In this document: positions 22,330 to 43,913 of the stretch, piece after piece | How the letters are laid out: each line of letters opens with the position of its first letter | Numbering within the stretch: position 1 is the stretch's first letter | Assembly (NCBI RefSeq): GCF_921293095.1 | Contig: NC_060251.1 | Coordinates: 65,055,585-65,119,584 of the forward strand | DNA length: 64,000 nucleotides | Reading direction: 5' to 3' | Source: Ischnura elegans | Lineage: Eukaryota > Arthropoda > Insecta > Odonata > Coenagrionidae | Made by a program: the position numbers and the translations under genes | Notes under the pieces: model-generated | The model's input: the letters and a program-made list of their open reading frames with translations, nothing else | Databases searched by the model: none | Told to the model about the DNA's origin: nothing

Positions 22330-22925
22330 CCGTCTACCCCGTGCTGTCCCAGTAAGGAATCCACAACGTTGCTCAGCTGGTTTTGGGATTTGCATCTAAA
22401 AAAAGAACGAGGGAAACATGCAGAAAAAGTGTGCTTCAAACGTCGTTGTCCTCTTTCGTAGTCATCCAGAGTGTCCATCCATGCATTTGGCGACTCGGAA
22501 GGTACCTTCTGGTCGCACTGGAAGTTCAACTTTTTCTGGGCTGTTTGGGGAGTATAATGGTGAAAAAAGTGAAGTAAGCAGAAAAAGTGGTGCTCCAAAC
22601 TCATTTGTCCTCTTTCGTAACCGTCCAAGGATTCCATCCATGTGTTTCGTGACTATAACGTTGCCCTCTGTTCTTGCCGCGCTCGAAGCTCAACTGCTAC
22701 TCAGTTGTTTGTGGATGTTCCTGGCGAAAAAAAAAATAGCAAGCAGAAAATTAGTGCTCCAACCGCCTGAGTCCAGTTTCGTGTTCATCCTCGGATTCCA
22801 TCTCTACATTTCGTGGCTAAAAATGTACGCCCCGTTTCGTTTTGTAGTTGGTGTAAGGATTCTGCCCTGTTCCAAAGCTGTTTTGTGGATTCGCAGGGGA
22901 AAAAACATGGGAAGCAAGGAGGAAT
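22330..22925 (+). repeat. Decayed tandem array, unit about 160 bp, up to four copies
   Basis: A unit containing GCAGAAAAAGTG-TGCT-CAAAC, then CCTCTTTCGTA, TCCATCCATG and later CTGTTT-GGG followed by an A-run recurs. The GCAGAAAA word sits at 22420, 22578 and 22743 (periods 158 and 165), and partial copies occur at both ends. One + frame (22418-22927) stays open across three units but has no recognised domain. The array lies about 3-4 kb upstream of the candidate repo promoter. Confidence 0.65.
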
Positions 22926-25560
22926 AAAGTGATTCAGCAAAGTTAACTCTTTGGTGACCATCAGATGCCACACCAGTGTTTTGTTACGTAGGCAACTTCG
23001 TTCTCAACCCCGCGTTACGTCAGTGGATACTGTAATCAACAGGAGATAGTCAAGTTGGATATGCTGTTTCAGCGGTGAAATTTAGTTTGGAGATGTGCCT
23101 GAAGACGAAACCAGTTTCTCCCATTCTATCTTCACACTTCAAAAACGACTTCAAGTTGACTGCATCACCTCGATTGGATAAAATTTGTATCGGGGACCGC
23201 AAGCGATGCGTGGATAATTCCTCTTCGGAGCGGAGTCTGGCAGTCGTGGTTTACATCAACTATCCCCACGGTCCTTGGTGCGTTCTGCAGTTATTGTCGT
23301 TTTCTCGTAAAGAACAAGCAACTGAAGTCCGTCTCTTTGTTTGTCCGTTTGTGACTGTGTGTGTGCGGATGTGCTTTTCCTTAGCTTCGCGTTCCGGCTG
23401 TGCCTCACTGCGATTCTCCTCCCTCACCCCTCCACAGGAGCCCCCTACCCCTTCCTTGCCCCACCCTTCTTCCACAGCTTACTATGGAAAGCCTCGTGTG
23501 AGCTCTTATGCCTTTTTTGGAGACGTGCAATAAGCATCGAATGTTTGGGGGACCGATCTAATCATTGTTTTCGTAGTTTGAAAAACTGTACCAAAACACA
23601 TTTGGAGTTAGATGATAGAATGTGGAGATGTTAGCCAAGGTTAGCATTTAAATTTTTTTGCGTCCTATGCGGTCTTCTGTTCCCTAGGAACAAACTCATG
23701 TTCGCCACAACGCACGGTCAGACTTGGATGTAAAATTTAATATTAATTGCAATTCATATATTCCATATAGTGAGCATGAAGCAATAAAATAATAACGTTA
23801 TTCACATTTCTCATAATATTATTCCCTAAATCGTTGGTCTGGTAAAAAGTTTCGTTCTTCAATATGTAATTCACCCTTGAATCATTCCTTTTCCTCACGA
23901 TATTTTATGAGTATGATTTGAATGCTTATCAGCATGAATTCCTATGTGAGTGTCAAGCTCCTTTATAGTAAGGGTGAAAATTATTTCATTTAGCTCGCAA
24001 AATGGGTATTTGATTAAGATTTACCTTAATCAAGGACCTACCGAAGATAAAGAATTTAGGTTCCAAAAAAATTATTCAGTCGCTTTAATTTGAGGGCATT
24101 TTTATATGAAATATTTTAGGCTTCGCAAATAAGATTCCTTTAGAGTACACTACTACTAATAATAATAATAAATTTTTGCAATAGTAAATCAATCTCTTTT
24201 TTGGCTACGCCACTTCATATCTCGAGGCATACGGAGTATAGTTCATTTATAGTTCCCTAATTTTAGACAGGATAAATGTTTTGATACCTAGAAATTTTTT
24301 TCTCGGCTCCTTATGCACACACTAGCCGCTTTAATTGGTAGGGAGGAGTTTTATGCTTACTGTGCCTTACAAGTTTTTGACGAATTTTGTTTGGATAAGT
24401 AGCGAGAGAACCCTTAAAACCATTAGTTTTCCTCGCAAGCCTTAATCATAAAGGCTCACTTCACACCATGTCAAAGTCAAATTCGAGGTTTAATTTTTGG
24501 ATATCAGTTTAATGAAATATCCTAATTAATAACCCCTTGAAATCCCACATTAATGCACAACACCGATGTTGTAGACTGAATTTCAAACCATTTGAAATCA
24601 AATCAGTCAAGCAAAAACCAGTTCCTTCGTGATTTACCTATGAATGCAATGCTTTGTCTTATGAGAAACTGAAAAATTCTGTAACACATTGCGTAGAAAT
24701 GTGTGGTAAGGTTTTTTTAGTATATATTTTTTTAGCTTCCTTCATTTTTACTTCAACTAATTTATTAATTTTTTCTCCCATTTACACAACGTACTTTTTC
24801 ATATAAGTACTTAATTATTTTGGTATTCAAAAACATTTTCAAAACATAAATGATTTTTATTCGCTGTTACGAAATATTAGTTAAAGCCTCTTGAAATATG
24901 GTGAGGGAATAGTTAATTTTCCGTGTTTAAGAATAATGAATATATATATGAATGAATAAAGAAGAAGAATATTGACAAAAGCAAGGAACATTCATCCTGA
25001 GCTCAAGTTATGTCTAGCTCCGTCCAAAGGGTCCTGCGTCCTATGAAAGGATATCAGGACGAGACCTCTATGTGTTTATGTCAAAATAGGTGTAAGGTAT
25101 TCCTTGTTTATACGTATGACCATCGCTAAAAGGACTTGTTGTTAGAAAAGCACTGTTTCTTTTTTATGAGAAGTTGTATGCGCCTTGTAGTTTTCCCAGG
25201 GGCGGCGAGGGTGTACTTTTCCACTCCTCACCGCTATCTCTACACAGGGGTCGCACTTCCCCCCCTGCTGCGTTCCGGCCATGAATGATCCCTCAGGGGG
25301 GAGACCCCCTGCGGGGGGGCGACCGACGCACCCCCATCACTCATATTGCCGACCGCCATTTTGGAGACGTTCCCACGCCACCCACGGCAGGAGCATATGC
25401 TACACTTTCTGCGACCCCCTCCCACCTCCTTCCTCTCTCTCGACCAATGGGAGCACAGCACCGACAGTCCAATGGGACGTCTCCGCCACCGCCCCCACGG
25501 CCTCAACCATTGGATCGTCCCGTCAGCCTCCGCGGATTCCCGCTTGGGGGCAGGGTGGTA
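22926..25560. other. No gene seen
   Basis: AT-rich from about 23640 to 25190, then GC/CpG-rich from about 25200. No coding exon was recognised. A short AAT triplet run occurs near 24158-24172. The GC-rich end joins the candidate repo promoter region. Confidence 0.4.
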
Positions 25561-25570
25561 GAGCCCGCCG

Positions 25571-25609
25571 TATAAATTGGCCGGCTCCCGTGCCGCGCTC
25601 CTCCACTCT
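25571..25609 (+). promoter_or_regulatory. Candidate core promoter of repo (TATA plus initiator)
   Basis: TATAAATT at 25571 is followed 34 bases later by CCACTCT (25603-25609), which fits the YYANWYY initiator with A at 25605. The pair sits in a CpG-rich stretch upstream of the first repo coding exon on the same strand. A start here would give a 5' leader of about 1.5 kb if unspliced. Assignment to repo is by position and orientation only. Confidence 0.4.
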
Positions 25610-26294
25610 CGTACAGATTGACCCGAATTATTAGTGGCAATCGCGCGCCATTAACGCCACTGCACACGCCAGCCAAGAGAGAACGAAGAGAGAAGAGCCT
25701 TTTTGGCCCCTTTCGCTCGCGCCACCGGAACACGGGGCTGATACGGAGAAAAAGAGGGATAGATATAGATAGATAGATCGGGTTGAGGGGCAACCACTCT
25801 ACGGCTTGATTGCTTACTCCTCTCCATACCTACGGCGGCCTCAACAATATCATCGGACGTAGCCGGGTGGGGGAGGGTGGGACCTTTTTGAGCTCGTTGG
25901 CGAGCCGAGGAGGGTAGATTAACCGCTTTAATCACATCCATTTGAGGCCCTTTGGTCGAATTAGGGCTGGATTAGGTCGGCGAGAGGGTAGGAAGGGCAA
26001 AGAGTACGAGGCCGTGGGTGGATTGTCTGATTGGGACAATCCCTTCCCCTTCGCCTCCTCCTACGAACCCTTTGGGCTCGCGACCCTGTATCTGATCCAC
26101 TCGAATTTCATTAAGGGTTTACCCATTAGTCCAATCAGGATTCGGACGCGGTCGTCTCTTCGGTAAACAAAACAACGTGGCTGAATTTCTGGATGTGTTG
26201 GGGAAGATTTCTTCGCAAGTGTGACATCGAATAGTATTGCGACGGAGATAGCTGAGATTTCAAGTATCACCGGCAGGATTGCGTCACGTTGGCT

Positions 26295-26650
26295 AATTCG
26301 GGAGGAAGGTCAAGGATAGATTCGATTCCTGTGCCGGATGAATAGGTAGCTGGTGTGATTCTTCAGCGGAAGCATTGCGTAGATGAGCCAGCGAATTCAT
26401 CAACACCGTGCCTTCTAAGTCCTCGCGTGAGATAATCGGGGATAATTCGCTGTGTTCTCAACTATTGGGTTGGGTCGCATAGACTGAATAGCGAGGAAGG
26501 TCAAGGAGATATTAGATTCCTGTGCCTTCAAATAGTTGTCATTAAGGCGAAGTGTCAACCTACATGAGCCAAGCTATTCATCAACGGCCTGCCTTGCAGA
26601 ACTTCGAGTGAAATATCATCGGACTGTTCGCTGTGACCGAGAACTGTTAG
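26295..26650 (+). repeat. Diverged direct duplication in the repo leader region, period about 191 bp
   Basis: GAGGAAGGTCAAGGA followed by a GATTCCTGTGCC word occurs at 26302 and again at 26493. Both are followed in the same order by GATGAGCCA/CATGAGCCA, ATTCATCAAC, a TGCCTT word and TTCGCTGTG. The copies are clearly diverged. The region lies between the candidate TATA box and the first coding exon. Confidence 0.6.
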
Positions 26651-27107
26651 CCAAAACATTCTGTTTTCTTCCGGATCCACCACTCACTGGGCTTCCGACG
26701 TCCGCCACCAGGGGTGCTGAGCGCGCTCGGGGCAGGGGGGAGTGGTTCTCGACCCCTTGGTTCCCGATGTGACACGGTCCCGCACACTCTCTGTGGCGAC
26801 GACCGCTGACCTCAACGCGCGGGCCATCGGCGAGCGGGCTGTGCGACGGCCCTGGTCCCTTCAAGGCCCCAAGACGACGGATTTCGGGGAGGTGGTTGTG
26901 GCGCGCGGGGGTTTGGATTGGTCTTGCGGAGGCGGCGGCGCCAGCCCCCCGTGTTGCGGCGAGCAGGGCGAGGAGGTGGTGCCCGGGGCGGGCGCCCCGC
27001 CGTCTGCCCCCCCTGCCGCCTGCTACTGGCCCTTCTTCCGCGAGGAGGAGGGCGCTCTGCTGCCGCCCGTGAGCGTGCCCGGCCCTGCTTACTACGATTC
27101 ATCCTCG

Positions 27108-37756
<10,649 letters not shown>

Positions 37757-38539
37757 CGGTTAGCCGGCGGTGTAGCGGGGGGCCACTGCCCCCTGCCGCC
37801 GCCCCCTCGGGACCAGTCGCCGCAGCCGAGCTCGCTGGGAGACCACGAGCAGCAGTGAAGCAGGCGAACAGAGTGACGGGAGGACTGAATTAGACTCTTG
37901 GCGGAGAAGGTGGTGACAATGCTAGTGTGACAGTCGTCGTCATCGCTACTCCGTCGCGTCCTAGACATAGTTGTGTCGCCAGGGCACTAGTAAGCCTTTG
38001 TAGTACTGGCCAGCAGATCAGCGTCTTCCATGTAGCCCTTACCTATTCATCCTTTGCCCTAGGCAATCACCAAAGATTACCCGGGACTCAAGTAATCTAC
38101 AGTACTAGTTAACGAAAGCTACTTACAGGTGTATTATAAATTCAATCGTCGTCTTCACTGCTTATCCTCATCTTGGGCTTAATTGTGCGTTCATGTTTGC
38201 GCAGGTCAATAGTAGTTACCTGGGGTTAAAATACCATATCGGTGTATTGATTAGTCAACCTCGCCATCGATACTAAGCTGCGTCCTGGGCCATAACGTGT
38301 GTTCATGATTTCCCGGGGTATTAGCATCCCACTAAGCTGCCTGACCGATCAATGTCTTCCAAGTCACCATTATCTCTACAGCCTTTTGCCTTGTACTTTT
38401 TTCAATATCGTGTTTATCAATAGTGATTCGCGGAGTTGATTGATAAAAGCGAAGGGCATAATAAGTGGTGCTTATGCATATAACCTCTTTTCTTCCCCAA
38501 CTGAGAAAGCTGGGATTTAGTTATTTTATTACACATGGC

Positions 38540-38742
38540 AATGGTTGCTTTCCGTTCATCGACACGCGTCGACACAAGTCGACTTACGTCATGGTTTTCG
38601 TGTTCCATTCTGTGTGTGTCGCCGACTGTTGTGACACAAGTCAACAATCGATTAAGCGCAGGAATTGGAGGGTTATAAACAGTTTCCGTTAGTCGACACT
38701 AGTCGATGCGTGAGTCGCACGAATGGAAAGCACCCAATGTAG
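38540..38742. mobile_element. MITE with GGTGCTTTCC-type ends, in repo 3' flank
   Basis: The left end (GGTTGCTTTCCGTTCATCGAC from about 38544) and the right end (inverse of GGTGCTTTCCATTCGTGCGAC, ending about 38740) are inverted and imperfect, extending some 40 bases with several GTCGAC words. The interior is non-coding. If the repo transcript runs to the signal at 39132, the element lies in its 3' untranslated region. Confidence 0.5.
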
Positions 38743-39131
38743 CCAGATGTAATTATAGGGCCAGCAGCTTAGTTAGGGCTAGGGAAGCTAGCTTGGGTGG
38801 TTGAAATTACCAAATCATTTATGTAAATACAGTGCCGGGAAAAGGTCTTGCTTATCAAAATGAGAGCATATTCACGACGGTAACTTAAGAATGGAGATGG
38901 AGGATTTTGATTTCAGTCGGGGTTGGTTAATCCGGCGTTGAATTCCTCCTGCTTCCCTTCCCAAGTGCAGCTTCCTATGAACTTCGATGCGTTGGTGGCA
39001 GAGGCCAAGTGCTCTTCTTAGCGACGCACGTGTCCGATCAGTTTCGGCGGCACTTTTCCTTCGTAGCGACTTACAAACCCCTAGCTCTTTCCCTGTAGTT
39101 TGTAAAGAAAATGTATAACTTGATAGTTCGT

Positions 39132-39137
39132 AATAAA
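39132..39137 (+). terminator. Candidate repo poly(A) signal
   Basis: AATAAA at 39132 is the first canonical signal I found downstream of the repo stop codon. It would give a 3' untranslated region of about 1.4 kb. Cleavage position cannot be judged from sequence alone. Confidence 0.4.
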
Positions 39138-40659
39138 ATTGTGCAACTCCTTTCAGCAGGATTGCTGAAATAGGCGAATCTAGAAGGTGTCTATTTGGTA
39201 ATTACGGCAGTCATTGCCATTGGTACAGCTTTTAAACGTACACTTTCGTAAATGTAGGACTCCTTTCATGTAACCGTGCTGAGAGAATGATGTAGGTATT
39301 TTTGTACGTAGGGGTCAGTTTGCCGCATTTTAATTACGGTGACATTCTCCTGGAACTGCGGAATGGTGACATTTGGCAGAACTTTTTATGCATCTTTTTA
39401 TTTAGTCTTAATTGATCGATTCGTACAACTTTTTTTATTTTTAAGTTAAAGATACTTCGCTATCGGTGTATTACCGAGTAAGTACTTTATGAGTTGATTC
39501 AGTCATTGAAATGCCTATAATTGGGCAAGTCAGTGAGCCAATCCACTTTCGACCGAGAAGGAACATATCATGCTCTAGTTTAGGTTTCATTCCATTATTT
39601 TATTGTACATCAAGCTACTCTTACGTGCATTTTTTTATACTTTGAGTACGTTTTGAGTTAAGAACGAATTCAGGAATTAGGTGTTCATTGCTGTTAGTCC
39701 TGTTTAACCTCAGTATAGTATAATTTTCCTCGAGGAATGCACTAGCAAAGCAAATAATCACCTAACATCCCTTTTCCAAGGATATATTTCATGCATTGTA
39801 TCGGATAGTATTGCATTTCCCAATCGAATTTTGCATGATTTTACATTTGTCTTTCCACGTTTTTATATGGGAGTCATATTTTTTTGTAATAGTGTAGTCT
39901 TTAGAGTATATACGATAAAAAAATGTTGAAGCTTCAAGATTTCATTTGATTCTGTGTATATGTGTATATAGACTCTTTTCTAACCCTAACGAGTTGTGAA
40001 TGAATGCTATGAGGTACTCCTTCGGTTTTTCCTTATGATGCACAATCTGGAAGTATATAATCCTGAAAGGGAACTCGTTAAATGGTCGCCGTTGAAAATC
40101 ACTGTTGTTAGAACGGTTTTATTATATTTGGTGGCGTCTTGCCATTTTTTCGTTTTTAGCTCTTTTCTGAGCTGGTAGTTTTCATTTCTCTTTGAAAACT
40201 TTCGCCCGCTCTTAGTGTCATTATGTTATTTGTGGATAGTTGTTGACAATTGAAACAATGTGTGAATTGTTGGAGAGAATCTGCAAAAATGTGGCGTTCT
40301 TAAGTGCCTTAATTATGTGATTATGGGTAATTATGCATATTATTTTCCAATTTTAAGAGATATCATGCTGTCTTGAGCAATACTATGTGTGTTTGACGAT
40401 CTCCGTTGAGGCACAATGTGTCTTGCATCGGATGATCATTCTTCCAATATGGTGTATATGTATTCTAAAAAAACATTCATATAATTATCTTTTTTATATA
40501 TTTTAATTATATTAAAACGACTGTATAATAAGTGTATTTGCATTCATCTATGGAAATACTCCCCTACCAGAGTAGCAGACGACATCCATCGGGTATCTAA
40601 ACACGGTTGATATATCCAAAACTCGTTGTTATTACACGATGGTACGTTGTTATTACACG
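39138..40659. other. No gene seen
   Basis: AT-rich flank of repo with no supportable exon, RNA gene or repeat. Confidence 0.4.
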
Positions 40660-40905
40660 ACTCCACTATATTTCCAGGTCCGACAGAAACGATAAATTAA
40701 GAGGGATTTTTTGCCTAACGGATAGATATGGGAATTCGTTTTTCCCCCGAACCATAAAGGACTTTAATAAATGCTGGTCCTAATTTCCTTGTAGCACTTC
40801 CATTTTATGTAAGAACGGCTGGTGTCCTAACACCTCCTGCCGCACGCCTTTTAGGCGGCTTTCGGGATATTATGTAGATGGATATTTAGAAAACATTACG
40901 TAGAT
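40660..40905 (+). mobile_element. LINE 3' end (CR1/L2-like)
   Basis: The + strand reads GNSFFPRTIKDFNKC, the conserved FFPR-[ST]-I-x-[DE]-[WF]-N block at the end of many CR1/L2-like ORF2 proteins. It is followed by a short 3' untranslated region with CACCTCCTGCCGCACGCC and AGGCGGCTTTCGGGATA. A related fragment is at 8385-8480. Only the tail is present, as expected after 5' truncation. Confidence 0.6.
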
Positions 40906-42620
40906 ATCCTATTTGTAACATCCACGACGAGTTGTAAAAATAGCGTCGCATAAAAGTTGTAATACTGATATTAAAGAACTGTCATTCCTAACACTATACA
41001 TAGGTATCAGATGTTCTGTATAGAATTAAAGAGCACAAATATTTTGTTTGTATGTCTGGGGATTACCAAAAACCATTATAAGCACACTCATTATCAACTC
41101 ATTAGATTTTTTAAAGATATCTAAGAGATGTTATAATATGGATCACCATCCAATTCAATGTTGGACATCGCTGTAACGTCGTTAGGCGTGTCCTTAGGAT
41201 ATTTCACAAGTACCCATATAATGTTACTTGCACTAACGTAGATACTGTACGGATGTCATCATACGTTGACGCCGACAATGTTTTTTGAATGCTGTAGGGA
41301 TATTGATTACTTCTTGGGTGAGTATGTGGTGTTTTATTGTGGCTGTGTAGGAATCGTGGCATACCTTACCAACTATGGCGATGAGAAATCGAGAACTGAT
41401 ATTGAAAATTTGAACTCCTTTCAGCATAAAAATGAGTAATAAAAGCATGCAAGTAAATTTAAATAGCATATCGATATGTTAACGGCTTTTGTGAAGTAGA
41501 TTGAGAATATCAAAGGGATATATACACATGACGACTAAACAAAAAATTGAAAAAGGAAGTGATGGATTTTAGAATAAGAAAATAATTCTCACGTATGAGA
41601 ATTTGAGGTAATTTACATTTAAACAGCTTTATTTTATATGCAGTATTAAGAACAAGGCTATGCATGTAAAGCATTTCTGTCGCTGATGCAAAAGAAGTTT
41701 TCGAAGGTTAACTAGCATAGAAGACATCGAATATCACATCTCAGGATTACATTAATGAAGCGTCATTCGCAAGGATTGAAGTTAAAAAGAAATTACGATG
41801 CAGACATCATACATTTCGAGTAGTCTGCATACAGAAGTATTTAAATTATTTCAAAATGATGAAAACATGCCGCCATTTTCATTTCATATAATGTAGCTAA
41901 CAAGTATCCTCGTAGAGCCTTGGTCATCCACGAAGTGTTTGCGGTATCAGGAAGATCTAGCTATGCCCGATGCTCATGGTCATTGGCTGCAGTATAACAA
42001 TCCTAGGATCGTAATATATACTATTTACTCGCACTGTGCCCAAACCGATTAAATATAATACCTGTGTATTAATTGATCATTATCGTTGTTTGCAATTAAT
42101 GACGAAGGGCTGTATATACTCATGGTAGAACATTTTGCGCTATACGTCAATTACCGTTCTTAAGCGAAAAAATTGATTCGTCTGTCGCCACTTCCATTTA
42201 TTTCCGTCCAACTGCAAATAATTAATGCTACGAAATTACCTCCAAGATTCAAATCGCATGGTTCCTTTCGGCAACTTTCCATTCAGTGGACTAATCTTCC
42301 GAATGGCATGCGCTCTTGTAATCGACCTAAATGGATCTTCTGAGCTGGGTGTGAGCCATATTGAGCCGTGCTGTACGAAAAAGGTGATGTGTATTGAGGC
42401 TGTTCACTCCGACACGAAATCGTTATTCGTTGAAAGAATTCGGAAGATGCTACGGAAATACAAGTTCTGACGAAAAAGTCTACCCCAATCAGCCATTATC
42501 TCGAAAAAAAGATAGTACTTTATCGACAAATGTTACTTCTGTACTACGCGTTTCAACCGCTAGGTCATCATTGCACATACCATTGCAAACGACAACAATG
42601 CTCAACTAACATTAAGATAT
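40906..42620. other. No gene seen
   Basis: AT-rich intergenic DNA. Short open frames near 42225-42600 have no recognised family. Confidence 0.4.
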
Positions 42621-42886
42621 CATATGAGTGGTTGAGAAGGCAAGGGGTACAAGTGATTTCTTTTTTCTATGCAGTGTTAGGTACAGAAATTAGGTATAGA
42701 AAGCAAATCAGATCAATTAGATACTTATTAGAGCAATTGATTTTCCTCTCGATATCAGCACAGAACAGAGACTCAATCGTATCCCATGGCAACCAAGTTT
42801 TTGTGTATTTCATCTAACAATTAACTTAACCTAACTCTGTAGAGAAAAATATCACTTGTACCCCTTGGCTTCTCACCCTTTCATAT
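42621..42886 (+). mobile_element. MITE, tandem copy 1
   Basis: Ends ATATGAGTGGTTGAGAAGGC and the inverse (ending CTTCTCACCCTTTCATAT) form inverted repeats of about 50 bases, with AAGGGGTACAAGTGATTTC at the left and its inverse at the right. The interior includes TATCAGCACAGAACAGAGAC. It directly abuts copy 2 and shares the CATATGAG junction. A reverse copy lies at 21170-21418. Confidence 0.7.
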
Positions 42887-43146
42887 GAGTGGTTTGAAAG
42901 CCAAGGGGTACTAGTGATTTCTTTTTTTATACACGGTTAGGTACAGAAATTAGGTATAGAAAACAAACGTGGTGAATTAGATATGTGATATAGTGCATTT
43001 GATTTTCCACTCGATATCAGCACAGAACAGAGACTCACTCGTATCCCTTGACAACCAATTTGTGTGTATTTCTTCTAACAATTAACTTTACTAAGCTCTG
43101 TTGAGAAAAAAATAACTTGTACTTCTTTGCTTCTCACGCCCTCATA
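42882..43146 (+). mobile_element. MITE, tandem copy 2
   Basis: A second, diverged copy in the same orientation as copy 1, starting in the shared CATATGAG junction and ending TTCTCACGCCCTCATAT. The body shares AGGTACAGAAATTAGGTATAG, TATCAGCACAGAACAGAGAC and the right inverted end. Non-coding. Confidence 0.7.
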
Positions 43147-43629
43147 TTATTTATTCGGTTTGGGCACTGAGCAAATAGGGCATTTCGTACTGTGCGGCAC
43201 AGGTATGTGTACCTAATGATGACCAAGCGGTTGAAATGCGTACAACCAAAGTAACAGTTATGGAAAAAGTGTTATCTTGTTTTCTTCAACCAATATGTAT
43301 TATTTCCACAACATCTCGCTTGCCTCAGTCAATTTTAGTCTCTCGATGTTTCAAATTAAAACACCGCGAAGTTGCCCATTTTTCATGAGTTGATAACATA
43401 CAGTTCCTTAATTTATTCGGTGACGTACAATTCCTTAATTTAATAAGGGATAACTACTCGTTGAGGAAAGAAATCGCTCACAAATGTGTGTACACCAGGG
43501 AACCCAGCGATAATGATACGAGGAGAGAGGAGAAGCTGAGTAGAGGCAGCTGGGTGAGAGCGCGTGACGTCATTAACTTATCTGCGAAAGGGTAAAGACG
43601 TCGACTTTTCGCCGTGAATAGCTCAAAAG
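43147..43629. other. No gene seen
   Basis: Short intergenic interval ending at the copia target duplication AAAAG (43625-43629). No gene was supported. Confidence 0.45.
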
Positions 43630-43848
43630 TGTTAATATGGCAATTTGCAATATGATGTGGAAGCAACATGCCAGGTTGCATAGGTTGCCATGATATGTTT
43701 TATTAAATAGTTTGTTTAGCTAATTGTTGTTAGGAAAAAGATTAGTTTGTGGTGAATATAAAAAGGTGTATGGTGTGCTGTGCTTATATACTAATTAAAC
43801 TGTTCAAAATCTGAACCAAAGGACTCTTTAAGAATATATATTTCATCA
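43630..43848 (+). repeat. copia 5' LTR (219 bp)
   Basis: Starts TGTTAATATGG and ends TTTCATCA. It contains a TATAAAAAGG promoter-like word near 43760. It differs from the 3' LTR at three sites. Confidence 0.95.
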
Positions 43849-43865
43849 GGTTATCGGAGCCCAGG
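43849..43865 (+). promoter_or_regulatory. copia primer-binding-site candidate
   Basis: GGTTATCGGAGCCCAG begins right after the LTR. Copia elements are usually primed by an internal fragment of initiator tRNA-Met whose complement reads GGTTATGGGCCCAG. This site shares both ends but has extra, different bases in the middle, so the exact primer is uncertain. Confidence 0.55.
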
Positions 43866-43913
43866 AAACCTTTGGTCAGAATTGGAAATACTGAATTGAA
43901 AATTAAATTGAAA

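Noticed and set aside
25240-25941. Overlapping open frames before repo
   Set aside because: CpG-rich composition explains them. No family resemblance, and frames run on both strands at once.
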